From Blautia sp. An81 (GTDB lineage Bacteria; Bacillota; Clostridia; Lachnospirales; Lachnospiraceae): a DNA stretch of 32,625 nt. This document shows positions 1-6,629 of the stretch, one piece after another; within the stretch, counting starts at the first letter, position 1; each line of letters starts with the position of its first letter. A model generated the notes under the pieces. The model saw only the letters and a program-made list of their open reading frames with translations, did not search any database and was not told where the DNA came from. The stretch is from positions 1 through 32,625 of the forward strand of contig NZ_NFHH01000035.1 in assembly GCF_002161285.1 (NCBI RefSeq), read 5' to 3'. The translations under genes were made by a program, and so were the position numbers.

Positions 1-12
1 AATCGAAATCGA

Positions 13-107
13 GAATATTTATACATCTTATTGCTCAGTCTGTGCCGCTTTGAGCCTATGGTCTCAAAGCTATGCTCGACAAATTCGCATAAAATGTATA
101 AATATTC
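13..107. repeat. Nested inverted repeats (hairpin-rich non-coding DNA)
   Basis: A perfect 14-bp inverted repeat (GAATATTTATACAT at 13-26, its complement at 94-107) encloses a second hairpin, GCTTTGAG at 47-54 with CTCAAAGC at 63-70, and a third short one, TATGC at 71-75 with GCATA at 87-91. No open frame with a ribosome site lies in 1-143. The nesting resembles a small palindromic (REP- or MITE-like) element or an insertion-sequence end. It lies downstream of the leftward small gene, but it has no clear T-run of a standard terminator. The identity of the element is inference. Confidence 0.5.
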
Positions 108-143
108 ATGACATATGATGTGACAGCCCCCTTTCCTGTTATT

Positions 144-386
144 TTAGCAGCATCCGTTTCCGCATCCGTTGCCACATCCGCACAGGAGCAGTAAGATCAG
201 GATCAGACAGCTAGAGTCGCTGCATCCGTCATTACCGCTGAAGGTATTGCCGTTTCCACAGCAGCTCAATAAAAGCAGAATCCAGATGATGCAGCTGCAT
301 CCGCCGCCGAATAAGCCACGGCTCATGCCTCCTCCGCAGTTATCGTCGCAACCGCAACCACAATTTGTAGCAGCTAAATCACTCAT
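144..386 (-). CDS. Small Cys/Gly-rich protein, possibly spore-associated
   Basis: This encodes 80 residues with 15 cysteines and many glycines. CGCGC, CSC, CC and CGCGNGC clusters alternate with two hydrophobic stretches (around residues 33-40 and 61-68). The ATG start is chosen because GGAGG sits 8 nt upstream; a longer TTG-initiated version would start inside that ribosome site. Short Cys-rich proteins of this look are common in spore-forming Clostridia and are usually annotated as hypothetical or as chorion-like high-cysteine proteins; no function is established that I can name. It lies just downstream of a leftward Csp-like protease, and a sigma-K-like promoter can be read in the gap. A role in a cross-linked spore layer is inference only. 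It could also bind metal through its cysteines. Confidence 0.7.
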   Translation of the reverse strand: MSDLAATNCGCGCDDNCGGGMSRGLFGGGCSCIIWILLLLSCCGNGNTFSGNDGCSDSSCLILILLLLCGCGNGCGNGCC

Positions 387-419
387 GAATGTTTCCTCCA
401 AAAATCTTGTTTACACTTA

Positions 420-447
420 CATACTATGCATTGGGAAAAAAAGGGTG
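420..447 (-). promoter_or_regulatory. Candidate promoter of the Cys-rich gene
   Basis: On the minus strand, AC, a 16-nt gap and CATAGTATG resemble the sigma-K pattern (AC, N16-17, CATAnnnTA) with one mismatch at the last base. The same stretch can also be read as a weak vegetative promoter, TTGCAC, 18 nt, TAGTAT. The predicted start point would fall shortly before the GGAGG of the small gene. The vegetative and sporulation readings cannot be separated from sequence alone. Confidence 0.35.
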
Positions 448-456
448 CAAAATATT

Positions 457-2151
457 TCAGGGAGAAGACAGAGAAACAAATACCTGATACACATCTAAAA
501 GTCCGTACCCCCATTCCCGGTTTGGATAAAGATTATCTCCCCGTCTTTGGGCTCCCCGGATGAAGAGGGATTTCATCTCCTCACTGTTAAAGATCCTGGA
601 GGGAGTCCGATTCATACCCCATTCCATGACCAAAGCACTGGCCCCTGCGGTAATTGCAGCAGCAGCAGACGTACCGGTAATCGTGGTATAGCGCTGTCTC
701 GGAGCAGGGGCAAAAACATTTACTCCCGGGGCAGCAATATCCGGCTTGATCTGTCCGGTCCTTGTATAACCTCGGCTGGAATTCAGATAGAGACTGTTGT
801 TGTATGCATTGTAGGCGGCTGTTGTGATTACAGAGAGAGAAGTGCCGGGGGAGGTAATGGTGGTATCAGGATTAGGCTCCAGAAAAGTCACATCCGGATT
901 TGAAAAACCAGTGATCGGAAGCCAGATATGATAGCTGCCGCTGTTGTAGTTTCCTGTATACACACGGATTTTCCAGGATCCGGGAGTTGGATCTGTGAAA
1001 CGGATAAAAATAAGCTGGCTTCCGGAAACTGTCTGGATGATTTCAGAACTGACAAAAATTTTGGTGTTTTCCAGGATAAAAGAAATATTTTCACTGTAGC
1101 TGAGTCTGGGAGGAATCTTCTGGACCACCTCCCCTAAAGGGGATTCAAAACCAACCGCATAGACTTCCGGAGGCTGTCCCCAAAGTTCAGCGCAAAATCC
1201 CCGGGTGCCTTCCTTTACCAGAATTTCCACAGCGTTATACTCTGTAGAGTTTAGAGCAGTACCATAGTAGTGGTGAGCTCTTCCGGCTTCATTGCCTGCA
1301 GCGGATACGCCGGTAATGCCCCGGAACTGATTTGTGACAGACAGCATGGAGTCCAGTGGAGAATCCCCAGAATGAGCACCCTGGCTGGTGCCAAGCCCCA
1401 GACAGATTACCAGAGGTTTTAACAGCTCTTCCGAGAGCCGGATGAGATAACGGATGCCGGCCATGATGTCCGTCATCTGATAAGCAGGAGCGTCTCCTGT
1501 AACATAGAAAAAGGATTTTAAGTATTCCTTGGCAGGTTTCAGTTTGACAACAGCGATCATTGCCTGAGGAGCGGCTCCAGCGAAGTCATTTTCAGGAAGG
1601 GCAGTACCGGCGGCAATCCCGGCAAGAGCCGTGCCATGGCCGATTTCGTCCTGGCTGGGAACCAGAGAATAAGGATCCTCCAGTGCCAATGCCTGATTAA
1701 TTTCCTGCCGGGTATAGACACTTCCATATTCCAGATCGTAGGGCGGTGTGCCGGTCTGAACCGTCTGGTCCCAGAGACCGTATATACGGCTGTTGCCGTC
1801 ACTTCTTCTAAAAGCCGGATGAGTATAGTCAATTCCCGTATCGATAAATCCCAGGATAATATCCTGGCCGGTAAGTTTCAGTACCGGCTGGTTCTGTACC
1901 TGGGTAATCCCTGCTGCATCCAGATTTACCGTGTCCAAAAGTGTGTAGAGCTTGGGCACAGTGGTATAAAAAAAGCCCTCCTCAAAAAAAGCGGCAAAGG
2001 ACCGCTCAGAAAGGGGATAATGGATCATCCCGTAATACTCATTAAAGACTTGTGCACCCTGTTCCCGATATTGATTGAGAAAACAGGGAAAATAAGGGAC
2101 GATGACATCTGCATACTCTTCGGAAAGAATCATTTCTCGTATAGATGGCAT
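457..2151 (-). CDS. S8 subtilisin-like protease, Csp-like with long insertion
   Basis: This is a 564-residue subtilase. The catalytic Asp (FIDTGID, about residue 104), His (IGHGTA, about 172), oxyanion Asn (AAGNEA, about 287) and Ser (TGTSAA, about 495) are all present, so it should be active. A roughly 60-residue N-terminal segment that could be a prodomain precedes the core. The gap between His and Ser is over 300 residues and contains a beta-rich stretch, matching the jelly-roll insertion of clostridial Csp proteases, which cleave the pro-form of the cortex hydrolase SleC during germination. No signal peptide is visible. The start is the second ATG, because GGGAG stands 5 nt upstream of it while the ATG 12 nt earlier has no ribosome site. 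It is divergent from another S8 protease. The family is clear; a germination role is inferred from the architecture. Confidence 0.85.
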   Translation of the reverse strand: MPSIREMILSEEYADVIVPYFPCFLNQYREQGAQVFNEYYGMIHYPLSERSFAAFFEEGFFYTTVPKLYTLLDTVNLDAAGITQVQNQPVLKLTGQDIILGFIDTGIDYTHPAFRRSDGNSRIYGLWDQTVQTGTPPYDLEYGSVYTRQEINQALALEDPYSLVPSQDEIGHGTALAGIAAGTALPENDFAGAAPQAMIAVVKLKPAKEYLKSFFYVTGDAPAYQMTDIMAGIRYLIRLSEELLKPLVICLGLGTSQGAHSGDSPLDSMLSVTNQFRGITGVSAAGNEAGRAHHYYGTALNSTEYNAVEILVKEGTRGFCAELWGQPPEVYAVGFESPLGEVVQKIPPRLSYSENISFILENTKIFVSSEIIQTVSGSQLIFIRFTDPTPGSWKIRVYTGNYNSGSYHIWLPITGFSNPDVTFLEPNPDTTITSPGTSLSVITTAAYNAYNNSLYLNSSRGYTRTGQIKPDIAAPGVNVFAPAPRQRYTTITGTSAAAAITAGASALVMEWGMNRTPSRIFNSEEMKSLFIRGAQRRGDNLYPNREWGYGLLDVYQVFVSLSSP

Positions 2152-2261
2152 AAAAACTCCCATGTTTTTGGCTCTTCATTCTTTTCAATCTATGAATGTT
2201 CCCTGAAAATCTTGACTGGAACCAGGGAGATTTCCCAAGAATATGATATAGAAAAACAAAG

Positions 2262-3110
2262 GTGTATCTGAGAAAAGTCATGAGGGAATTAAGTGGTAAG
2301 GGAATCGGAGTGGCTGTTTTAGATACAGGCGCTTTTCCTCATATAGATTTTGGCAGCAGGATCTGGGCCTTTCGAGATTATATCCATGGACGGGAACAGG
2401 CCTATGATGATAACGGACATGGCACCCATGTGCTGGGAATACTGGGCGGGAGCGGGGCTGCCTCCGGCGGGAAATACCGGGGGACAGCGTCTGGCTGCGG
2501 CCTCATTCCCATTAAAGTTTTAGATGAAAAAGGAAACGGAAATAAGGAAAAGGTTATCCAGGCACTGAAATGGATTGAAGAAAATATGGAACGCTATCAT
2601 ATCCGGATTGTAAATATTTCTGTAGGGACTACCCAGCGAAAAGGACATGAGGACCTGATAGAGGCTGTGGAAGAAGCCTGGGATAAAGGACTGGTGGTAG
2701 TGGCCGCAGCAGGCAATATGGGGCCGGGAAAAGGGAGCATTACAGCTCCGGGCAGCAGCCGGAAGATCATTACAGTAGGCTCCTCCGATATGCTGGTACG
2801 TAATCAGGGAATATCCGGAAGAGGCCCTACGAAAGACTGTATCAGCAAGCCGGACATTGTGGCTCCGGGAAATGAGATTATTTCCTGTTCTAATAAAAAT
2901 TGTCCTTATCCCTATACCAGAAAGAGCGGTACTTCTATGTCTACCCCTGTTGTCTCCGGGGGAATTGCGCTGCTTCTGGAAAAATATCCGGAGCTTACAA
3001 ATCTGGATGTAAAAAAACGGCTGAGGGCTACAGCAAAAGACCTGGGTTATCCCCACAATCTCCAGGGATGGGGGCTTTTTCAGCTGCAAAACTTTTTAGG
3101 TAGGTCATAA
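2262..3110 (+). CDS. S8 family serine peptidase (compact subtilase)
   Basis: This encodes about 282 residues, a minimal subtilisin catalytic domain without prodomain or signal peptide. Catalytic Asp (VLDTGA, residue 21), His (NGHGTH, 53), oxyanion Asn (AAGNMG, 152) and Ser (SGTSMS, 225) are intact. Compact AprX-type subtilases of this size are common in Clostridia and are probably cytoplasmic or released without a Sec signal. The start is uncertain: GTG at 2262 and ATG at 2280 are both in frame and neither has a strong ribosome site. It is divergent from the larger S8 protease with about 110 bp between them, so the pair may be related in function, but regulation cannot be read. A short hairpin (CATAAC/GTTATG, 3106-3122) spans the stop codon without a T-run. 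The substrate is unknown. Confidence 0.85.
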   Translation: MYLRKVMRELSGKGIGVAVLDTGAFPHIDFGSRIWAFRDYIHGREQAYDDNGHGTHVLGILGGSGAASGGKYRGTASGCGLIPIKVLDEKGNGNKEKVIQALKWIEENMERYHIRIVNISVGTTQRKGHEDLIEAVEEAWDKGLVVVAAAGNMGPGKGSITAPGSSRKIITVGSSDMLVRNQGISGRGPTKDCISKPDIVAPGNEIISCSNKNCPYPYTRKSGTSMSTPVVSGGIALLLEKYPELTNLDVKKRLRATAKDLGYPHNLQGWGLFQLQNFLGRS

Positions 3111-3147
3111 CTTCTGGTTATGGATGCTATCAAAGTTAAAAAACTTA

Positions 3148-3176
3148 TTGACAGGTTTTGTATAATTGTATACAAT
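3148..3176 (+). promoter_or_regulatory. Vegetative promoter of the citrate synthase operon
   Basis: TTGACA (3148-3153), a 17-nt spacer and TACAAT (3171-3176) make a near-consensus sigma-A promoter about 70 bp upstream of the first gene. The -10 box forms the right half of a strong palindrome that looks like a repressor site. Confidence 0.8.
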
Positions 3177-3183
3177 GATACAA
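3158..3183. promoter_or_regulatory. GntR/FCD-type operator palindrome
   Basis: This is a 26-bp palindrome with one mismatched pair, centred between 3170 and 3171, with a perfect 12-bp core ATTGTATACAAT. The inner TTGTATACAA fits the symmetrical GT/AC spacing known for FadR-subfamily GntR operators. It covers the 3' part of the spacer and the whole -10 box, so binding would block RNA polymerase. The only GntR-type protein nearby is encoded by the second gene of the same operon, suggesting autorepression; this pairing is inference. Confidence 0.7.
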
Positions 3184-3243
3184 GCAGTTCTATATAGTAG
3201 CGTATGAAACTATGATTTTTACAGAAAATGAGGAGTGAGAGAA

Positions 3244-4635
3244 ATGATTGACAGAGCTGTACGTATGAATTATCACACGAATCTGTTGGAACTGGAGGAG
3301 CATATGTATCCTCTGGTAGATGTGGAAAAGCCCAATGTATTCCGAAACCTGTTTCCTTATACAGAGGTACCGAAGATTGCTTTTAACGACAGGATCGTCC
3401 CTCATCACATGCCCGATGATATTTGGATCACAGATACTACTTTCCGCGACGGTCAGCAGTCCAGGGCCCCCTACAGTACAGAACAGATTGTAAAGATCTA
3501 TGAATATCTCCACAGACTGGGAGGACCTAACGGAAAGATCCGTCAAAGCGAATTTTTCCTCTACAGCAAAAAGGACCGGGATGCAGTATATAAATGTCTG
3601 GAAAAAGGATATAAATTTCCCGAGGTTACAAGCTGGATAAGAGCAAGCAAAAAGGATTTTGAACTGGTAAAAGATATTGGTCTGAAAGAAACAGGAATTC
3701 TGGTCAGCTGTTCTGACTATCATATTTTCTATAAAATGAAGATGACCCGCCGCCAGGCTATGGAACATTACCTCAGCGTAATCCGCGACTGCCTGGAAAT
3801 TGGCATCAGTCCCAGATGCCATCTGGAGGATATTACCAGGGCAGATATCTATGGTTATGTAATTCCTTTCTGTCTGGAACTGACAAAGCTGATGGAGGAA
3901 TATTCCATTCCCATTAAGGTCCGGTGCTGCGATACCATGGGGTATGGGGTAAATTATCCCGGCGCTGTGATCCCCAGATCTGTTCCGGGAATCATCTACG
4001 GCATTATGACCCATGCCGGATTTCCTTCTGAACTTATTGAGTTCCACGGCCATAACGATTTTTATAAAGCGGTAAGCAATTCTACAACAGCCTGGCTCTA
4101 TGGAGCCAGTGGTGTAAACTGTTCTCTTTTCGGTATTGGAGAGCGGACAGGGAATACACCTCTTGAGGCTATGGTATTCGAGTATGCCCAGCTGAAGGGC
4201 TCTCTGGATGGAATGGACACCACAGTCATCACAGAACTGGCTGAATACTATGAAAAAGAGATTGGTTATAAGATTCCGCCCCAGACTCCTTTTGTGGGAA
4301 CTGCCTTTAATGTTACAAGAGCCGGAATTCATGCAGACGGACTGTTGAAAAATGAAGAGATTTATAATATATTTGATACAGAGAAATTCCTGAACCGTCC
4401 GCCTCAGGTGGCAGTCTCCAATACTTCCGGCCTGGCAGGGATCGCCCACTGGATCAACAATCATTTCCGCCTGTCTGGCGAGAAGCAGATTGACAAGAAC
4501 AGTGAGCTGGCAGTCATGGTCAAAGCCTGGGTGGACAAGCAGTACGAAGAAGGCCGTGTAACGGTACTGACCGATGATGAGCTTTTGGCCGTAATTGATG
4601 AGTGCTGCAGCCGTTTGGGAGTGAAACTGGAATAA
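3244..4635 (+). CDS. Citrate (Re)-synthase, HMGL/isopropylmalate synthase-like fold
   Basis: This 463-residue protein belongs to the DRE-TIM metallolyase family. The hallmark DTTFRDGQQ is at about residues 64-72 and the metal-binding HGHND at 268-272. It lacks the C-terminal LeuA regulatory domain of 2-isopropylmalate synthase, and its length and sequence fit the Re-citrate synthase first identified in Clostridium kluyveri, which condenses acetyl-CoA and oxaloacetate to citrate with opposite stereochemistry to the usual Si enzyme. The ATG has AGGAG 8 nt upstream; the in-frame GTG at 3235 overlaps that ribosome site and is rejected. It is followed after 15 bp by a GntR regulator and then isocitrate dehydrogenase, which supports citrate rather than homocitrate or isopropylmalate as the product. 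Old databases often label such proteins as homocitrate or isopropylmalate synthase. Confidence 0.85.
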   Translation: MIDRAVRMNYHTNLLELEEHMYPLVDVEKPNVFRNLFPYTEVPKIAFNDRIVPHHMPDDIWITDTTFRDGQQSRAPYSTEQIVKIYEYLHRLGGPNGKIRQSEFFLYSKKDRDAVYKCLEKGYKFPEVTSWIRASKKDFELVKDIGLKETGILVSCSDYHIFYKMKMTRRQAMEHYLSVIRDCLEIGISPRCHLEDITRADIYGYVIPFCLELTKLMEEYSIPIKVRCCDTMGYGVNYPGAVIPRSVPGIIYGIMTHAGFPSELIEFHGHNDFYKAVSNSTTAWLYGASGVNCSLFGIGERTGNTPLEAMVFEYAQLKGSLDGMDTTVITELAEYYEKEIGYKIPPQTPFVGTAFNVTRAGIHADGLLKNEEIYNIFDTEKFLNRPPQVAVSNTSGLAGIAHWINNHFRLSGEKQIDKNSELAVMVKAWVDKQYEEGRVTVLTDDELLAVIDECCSRLGVKLE

Positions 4636-4650
4636 GGACGGCGAAAGAAG

Positions 4651-5316
4651 ATGGCAGGAGAGTCATTGAGAGAAAAAGTTTTTCAGAAACTCAGGGAAGA
4701 CATTCTGAAAGGAAAATATAAAAAAGGCGATGAGCTGGTAGAGTGCACTATTGGAAAGGAACTGGGGGTGAGCAGGACCCCTGTAAGAGAGGCTGTACGG
4801 CAGCTGGCCCTGGAAGGACTGGTACAGATCATACCTAATAAAGGTGCCTTTGTCACCGGCATTTCCTCCCAGGATGTTATGGACATGTATCAGATAAGAG
4901 CCCGGCTGGAAGGGCTGTGCGCTTCTATGGCAGCCGGGAGGGCCACAAAAGAACAGCTGGAAGGTATGGAAGAGGCTATTGTCCTTTCCGATTACCATGC
5001 AGGAAAGGGCAACTATGAACAGGTCTGCCAGCAGGATGGCAGATTCCACGAACTTTTGTATGAGGCTTCTGGAAGCAGGATCCTCACCCATACCCTGGGA
5101 GATTTTCACCAGTATCTGCAGAGAGTACGTAAGGCCTCGGTGCAGTACAGAATGAGAGTGCGGCCTTCTAACAGCGAGCACAGAGAAATCCTGGAGGCTA
5201 TCCGGCAGGGGAACAGTCAGGAGGCGGAAAAAGCCGCCTACGGACATATTGCCAATACCATAGAAAATCTGAAGAACTTTGACATTGAGAAGGTTCTTCG
5301 GGAAGAAATGAAGTAA
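4651..5316 (+). CDS. GntR-family regulator with FCD ligand domain
   Basis: This encodes 221 residues. A winged helix of the GntR type occupies about residues 5-70 ([25 protein letters not shown]). An all-helical FCD domain follows, with conserved histidines ([19 protein letters not shown]) that bind metal and a carboxylate in characterised FadR/FCD members. The gene sits between citrate synthase and isocitrate dehydrogenase with short gaps (15 and 29 bp), so it is cotranscribed with the enzymes it probably controls. The palindrome over the operon promoter at 3158-3183 is the likely target. The effector may be citrate, another di- or tricarboxylate or 2-oxoglutarate; that is a guess from the neighbourhood. 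Family membership is firm. Confidence 0.88.
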   Translation: MAGESLREKVFQKLREDILKGKYKKGDELVECTIGKELGVSRTPVREAVRQLALEGLVQIIPNKGAFVTGISSQDVMDMYQIRARLEGLCASMAAGRATKEQLEGMEEAIVLSDYHAGKGNYEQVCQQDGRFHELLYEASGSRILTHTLGDFHQYLQRVRKASVQYRMRVRPSNSEHREILEAIRQGNSQEAEKAAYGHIANTIENLKNFDIEKVLREEMK

Positions 5317-5345
5317 AGAAAGATGGGAGAAAGGAGATTTTACCT

Positions 5346-6548
5346 ATGGAAAAAATTAAAATGACCACACCTCTAGTGGAGATGGATGGAGATGAGATGA
5401 CCAGAATCCTCTGGAAAATGATCAAAGATGAGCTGCTCCTTCCCTTTGTGGACCTGAAGACAGAATATTATGACCTGGGCCTGGAGCACAGGAATGAGAC
5501 CAATGACCAGGTAACTATAGATGCGGCAGATGCTACAAAGAAATATAAGGTTGCTGTAAAATGTGCCACTATTACCCCCAATGCCGCACGTATGGATGAA
5601 TATCATTTAAAAGAGATGTATAAAAGTCCAAACGGAACCATCCGTTCTATGCTGGATGGTACGGTTTTCCGGGCACCTATTGTGGTAAAAGGCATTGAGC
5701 CCTGTGTGAAGAACTGGAAGAAGCCGATTACCCTTGCCAGACATGCATACGGTGATGTATATAAAAATACAGAAATGATCATTCCAGGACCAGGAAAGGT
5801 AGAATTGGTATATACAGACCAGGAAGGGAAAGAGACCAGAGAACTGGTCCATGAATTTCAGGGGCCGGGAGTGGCTCAGGGAATGCATAACCTGGACTCT
5901 TCCATTGAAAGCTTTGCAAGAAGCTGTTTCTCCTATGCCCTGGATACAAAGCAGGATCTGTGGTTTGCCACTAAGGATACTATTTCCAAGAAGTACGACC
6001 ACACCTTTAAAGATATCTTCCAGGAAATTTATGACAAAGAGTACAAAGAGAAGTTTGAGGCTGCAGGCATCACCTATTTCTATACACTGATCGATGATGC
6101 AGTAGCCAGAGTCATGAAAGCAGAAGGCGGCTTTATCTGGGCCTGCAAGAACTATGACGGCGATGTGATGAGCGACATGGTATCTTCTGCCTTTGGTTCT
6201 CTTGCCATGATGACCTCTGTACTGGTGTCTCCTCATGGATATTTTGAGTATGAGGCAGCTCATGGAACAGTTCAGCGCCACTACTACAAACACCTGAAGG
6301 GAGAAGAGACCTCTACCAACTCTGTGGCCACCATTTTTGCCTGGACAGGAGCTCTGAGAAAGAGAGGGGAGCTGGATGGAAACCAGGATCTTTGTGATTT
6401 TGCTGACAAGCTGGAGAAAGCTACTGTAGGTGTTATTGAGAGCGGAAAGATGACAAAAGATCTTGCACTGATCACCAGTCTGGAGAATCCTGTAGTGTTA
6501 AACAGCCAGGAATTTATTCAGGAGATACGCAAAGAACTGGAGAAGTAG
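5346..6548 (+). CDS. icd: NADP-dependent isocitrate dehydrogenase
   Basis: This 400-residue enzyme is of the homodimeric eukaryote-like type. It contains [16 protein letters not shown] (substrate-binding Ser/Asn/Arg), ARHAYGD (with the Arg equivalent to human IDH1 R132), metal-binding aspartates in DDAVAR and YDGDVMSD, and [10 protein letters not shown] for NADP binding. It oxidises isocitrate to 2-oxoglutarate and CO2 with NADPH formation in the cytoplasm. AGGAG lies 9 nt before the ATG. It is the last gene of the citrate synthase operon, and a bidirectional terminator follows. Together with Re-citrate synthase it forms the oxidative arm leading to glutamate; aconitase must be elsewhere in the genome. 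The full length matches the family and there is no sign of damage. Confidence 0.95.
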   Translation: MEKIKMTTPLVEMDGDEMTRILWKMIKDELLLPFVDLKTEYYDLGLEHRNETNDQVTIDAADATKKYKVAVKCATITPNAARMDEYHLKEMYKSPNGTIRSMLDGTVFRAPIVVKGIEPCVKNWKKPITLARHAYGDVYKNTEMIIPGPGKVELVYTDQEGKETRELVHEFQGPGVAQGMHNLDSSIESFARSCFSYALDTKQDLWFATKDTISKKYDHTFKDIFQEIYDKEYKEKFEAAGITYFYTLIDDAVARVMKAEGGFIWACKNYDGDVMSDMVSSAFGSLAMMTSVLVSPHGYFEYEAAHGTVQRHYYKHLKGEETSTNSVATIFAWTGALRKRGELDGNQDLCDFADKLEKATVGVIESGKMTKDLALITSLENPVVLNSQEFIQEIRKELEK

Positions 6549-6584
6549 AAATAGAAATTTCAGGAAACGGTGAAAGAAAGATTA

Positions 6585-6629
6585 AAAAATGGGAGAAACC
6601 TGCCTATTGGGCAAGTTCCTCCCATTTTT
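6585..6629. terminator. Bidirectional terminator between icd and the ABC-F gene
   Basis: An 11-bp outer stem (AAAAATGGGAG at 6585-6595 with CTCCCATTTTT at 6619-6629) continues into inner pairs AAC/GTT and TGCC/GGCA, giving one long hairpin. Flanking A and T runs serve both strands. The last codons and stop of the leftward ABC-F gene lie inside the right half, so the convergent genes share the terminator. Confidence 0.85.

Noticed and set aside
457-2151. Catalytically dead Csp pseudoprotease
   Set aside because: Asp, His, Asn and Ser positions are all present in their standard motifs.
3190-4464. Long minus-strand open frame across the citrate synthase gene
   Set aside because: The plus-strand product is a clear enzyme; the antisense translation has no recognisable motifs or ribosome site.
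3244-4635. 2-isopropylmalate or homocitrate synthase
   Set aside because: There is no C-terminal LeuA regulatory domain and the gene is grouped with isocitrate dehydrogenase, so Re-citrate synthase fits better.
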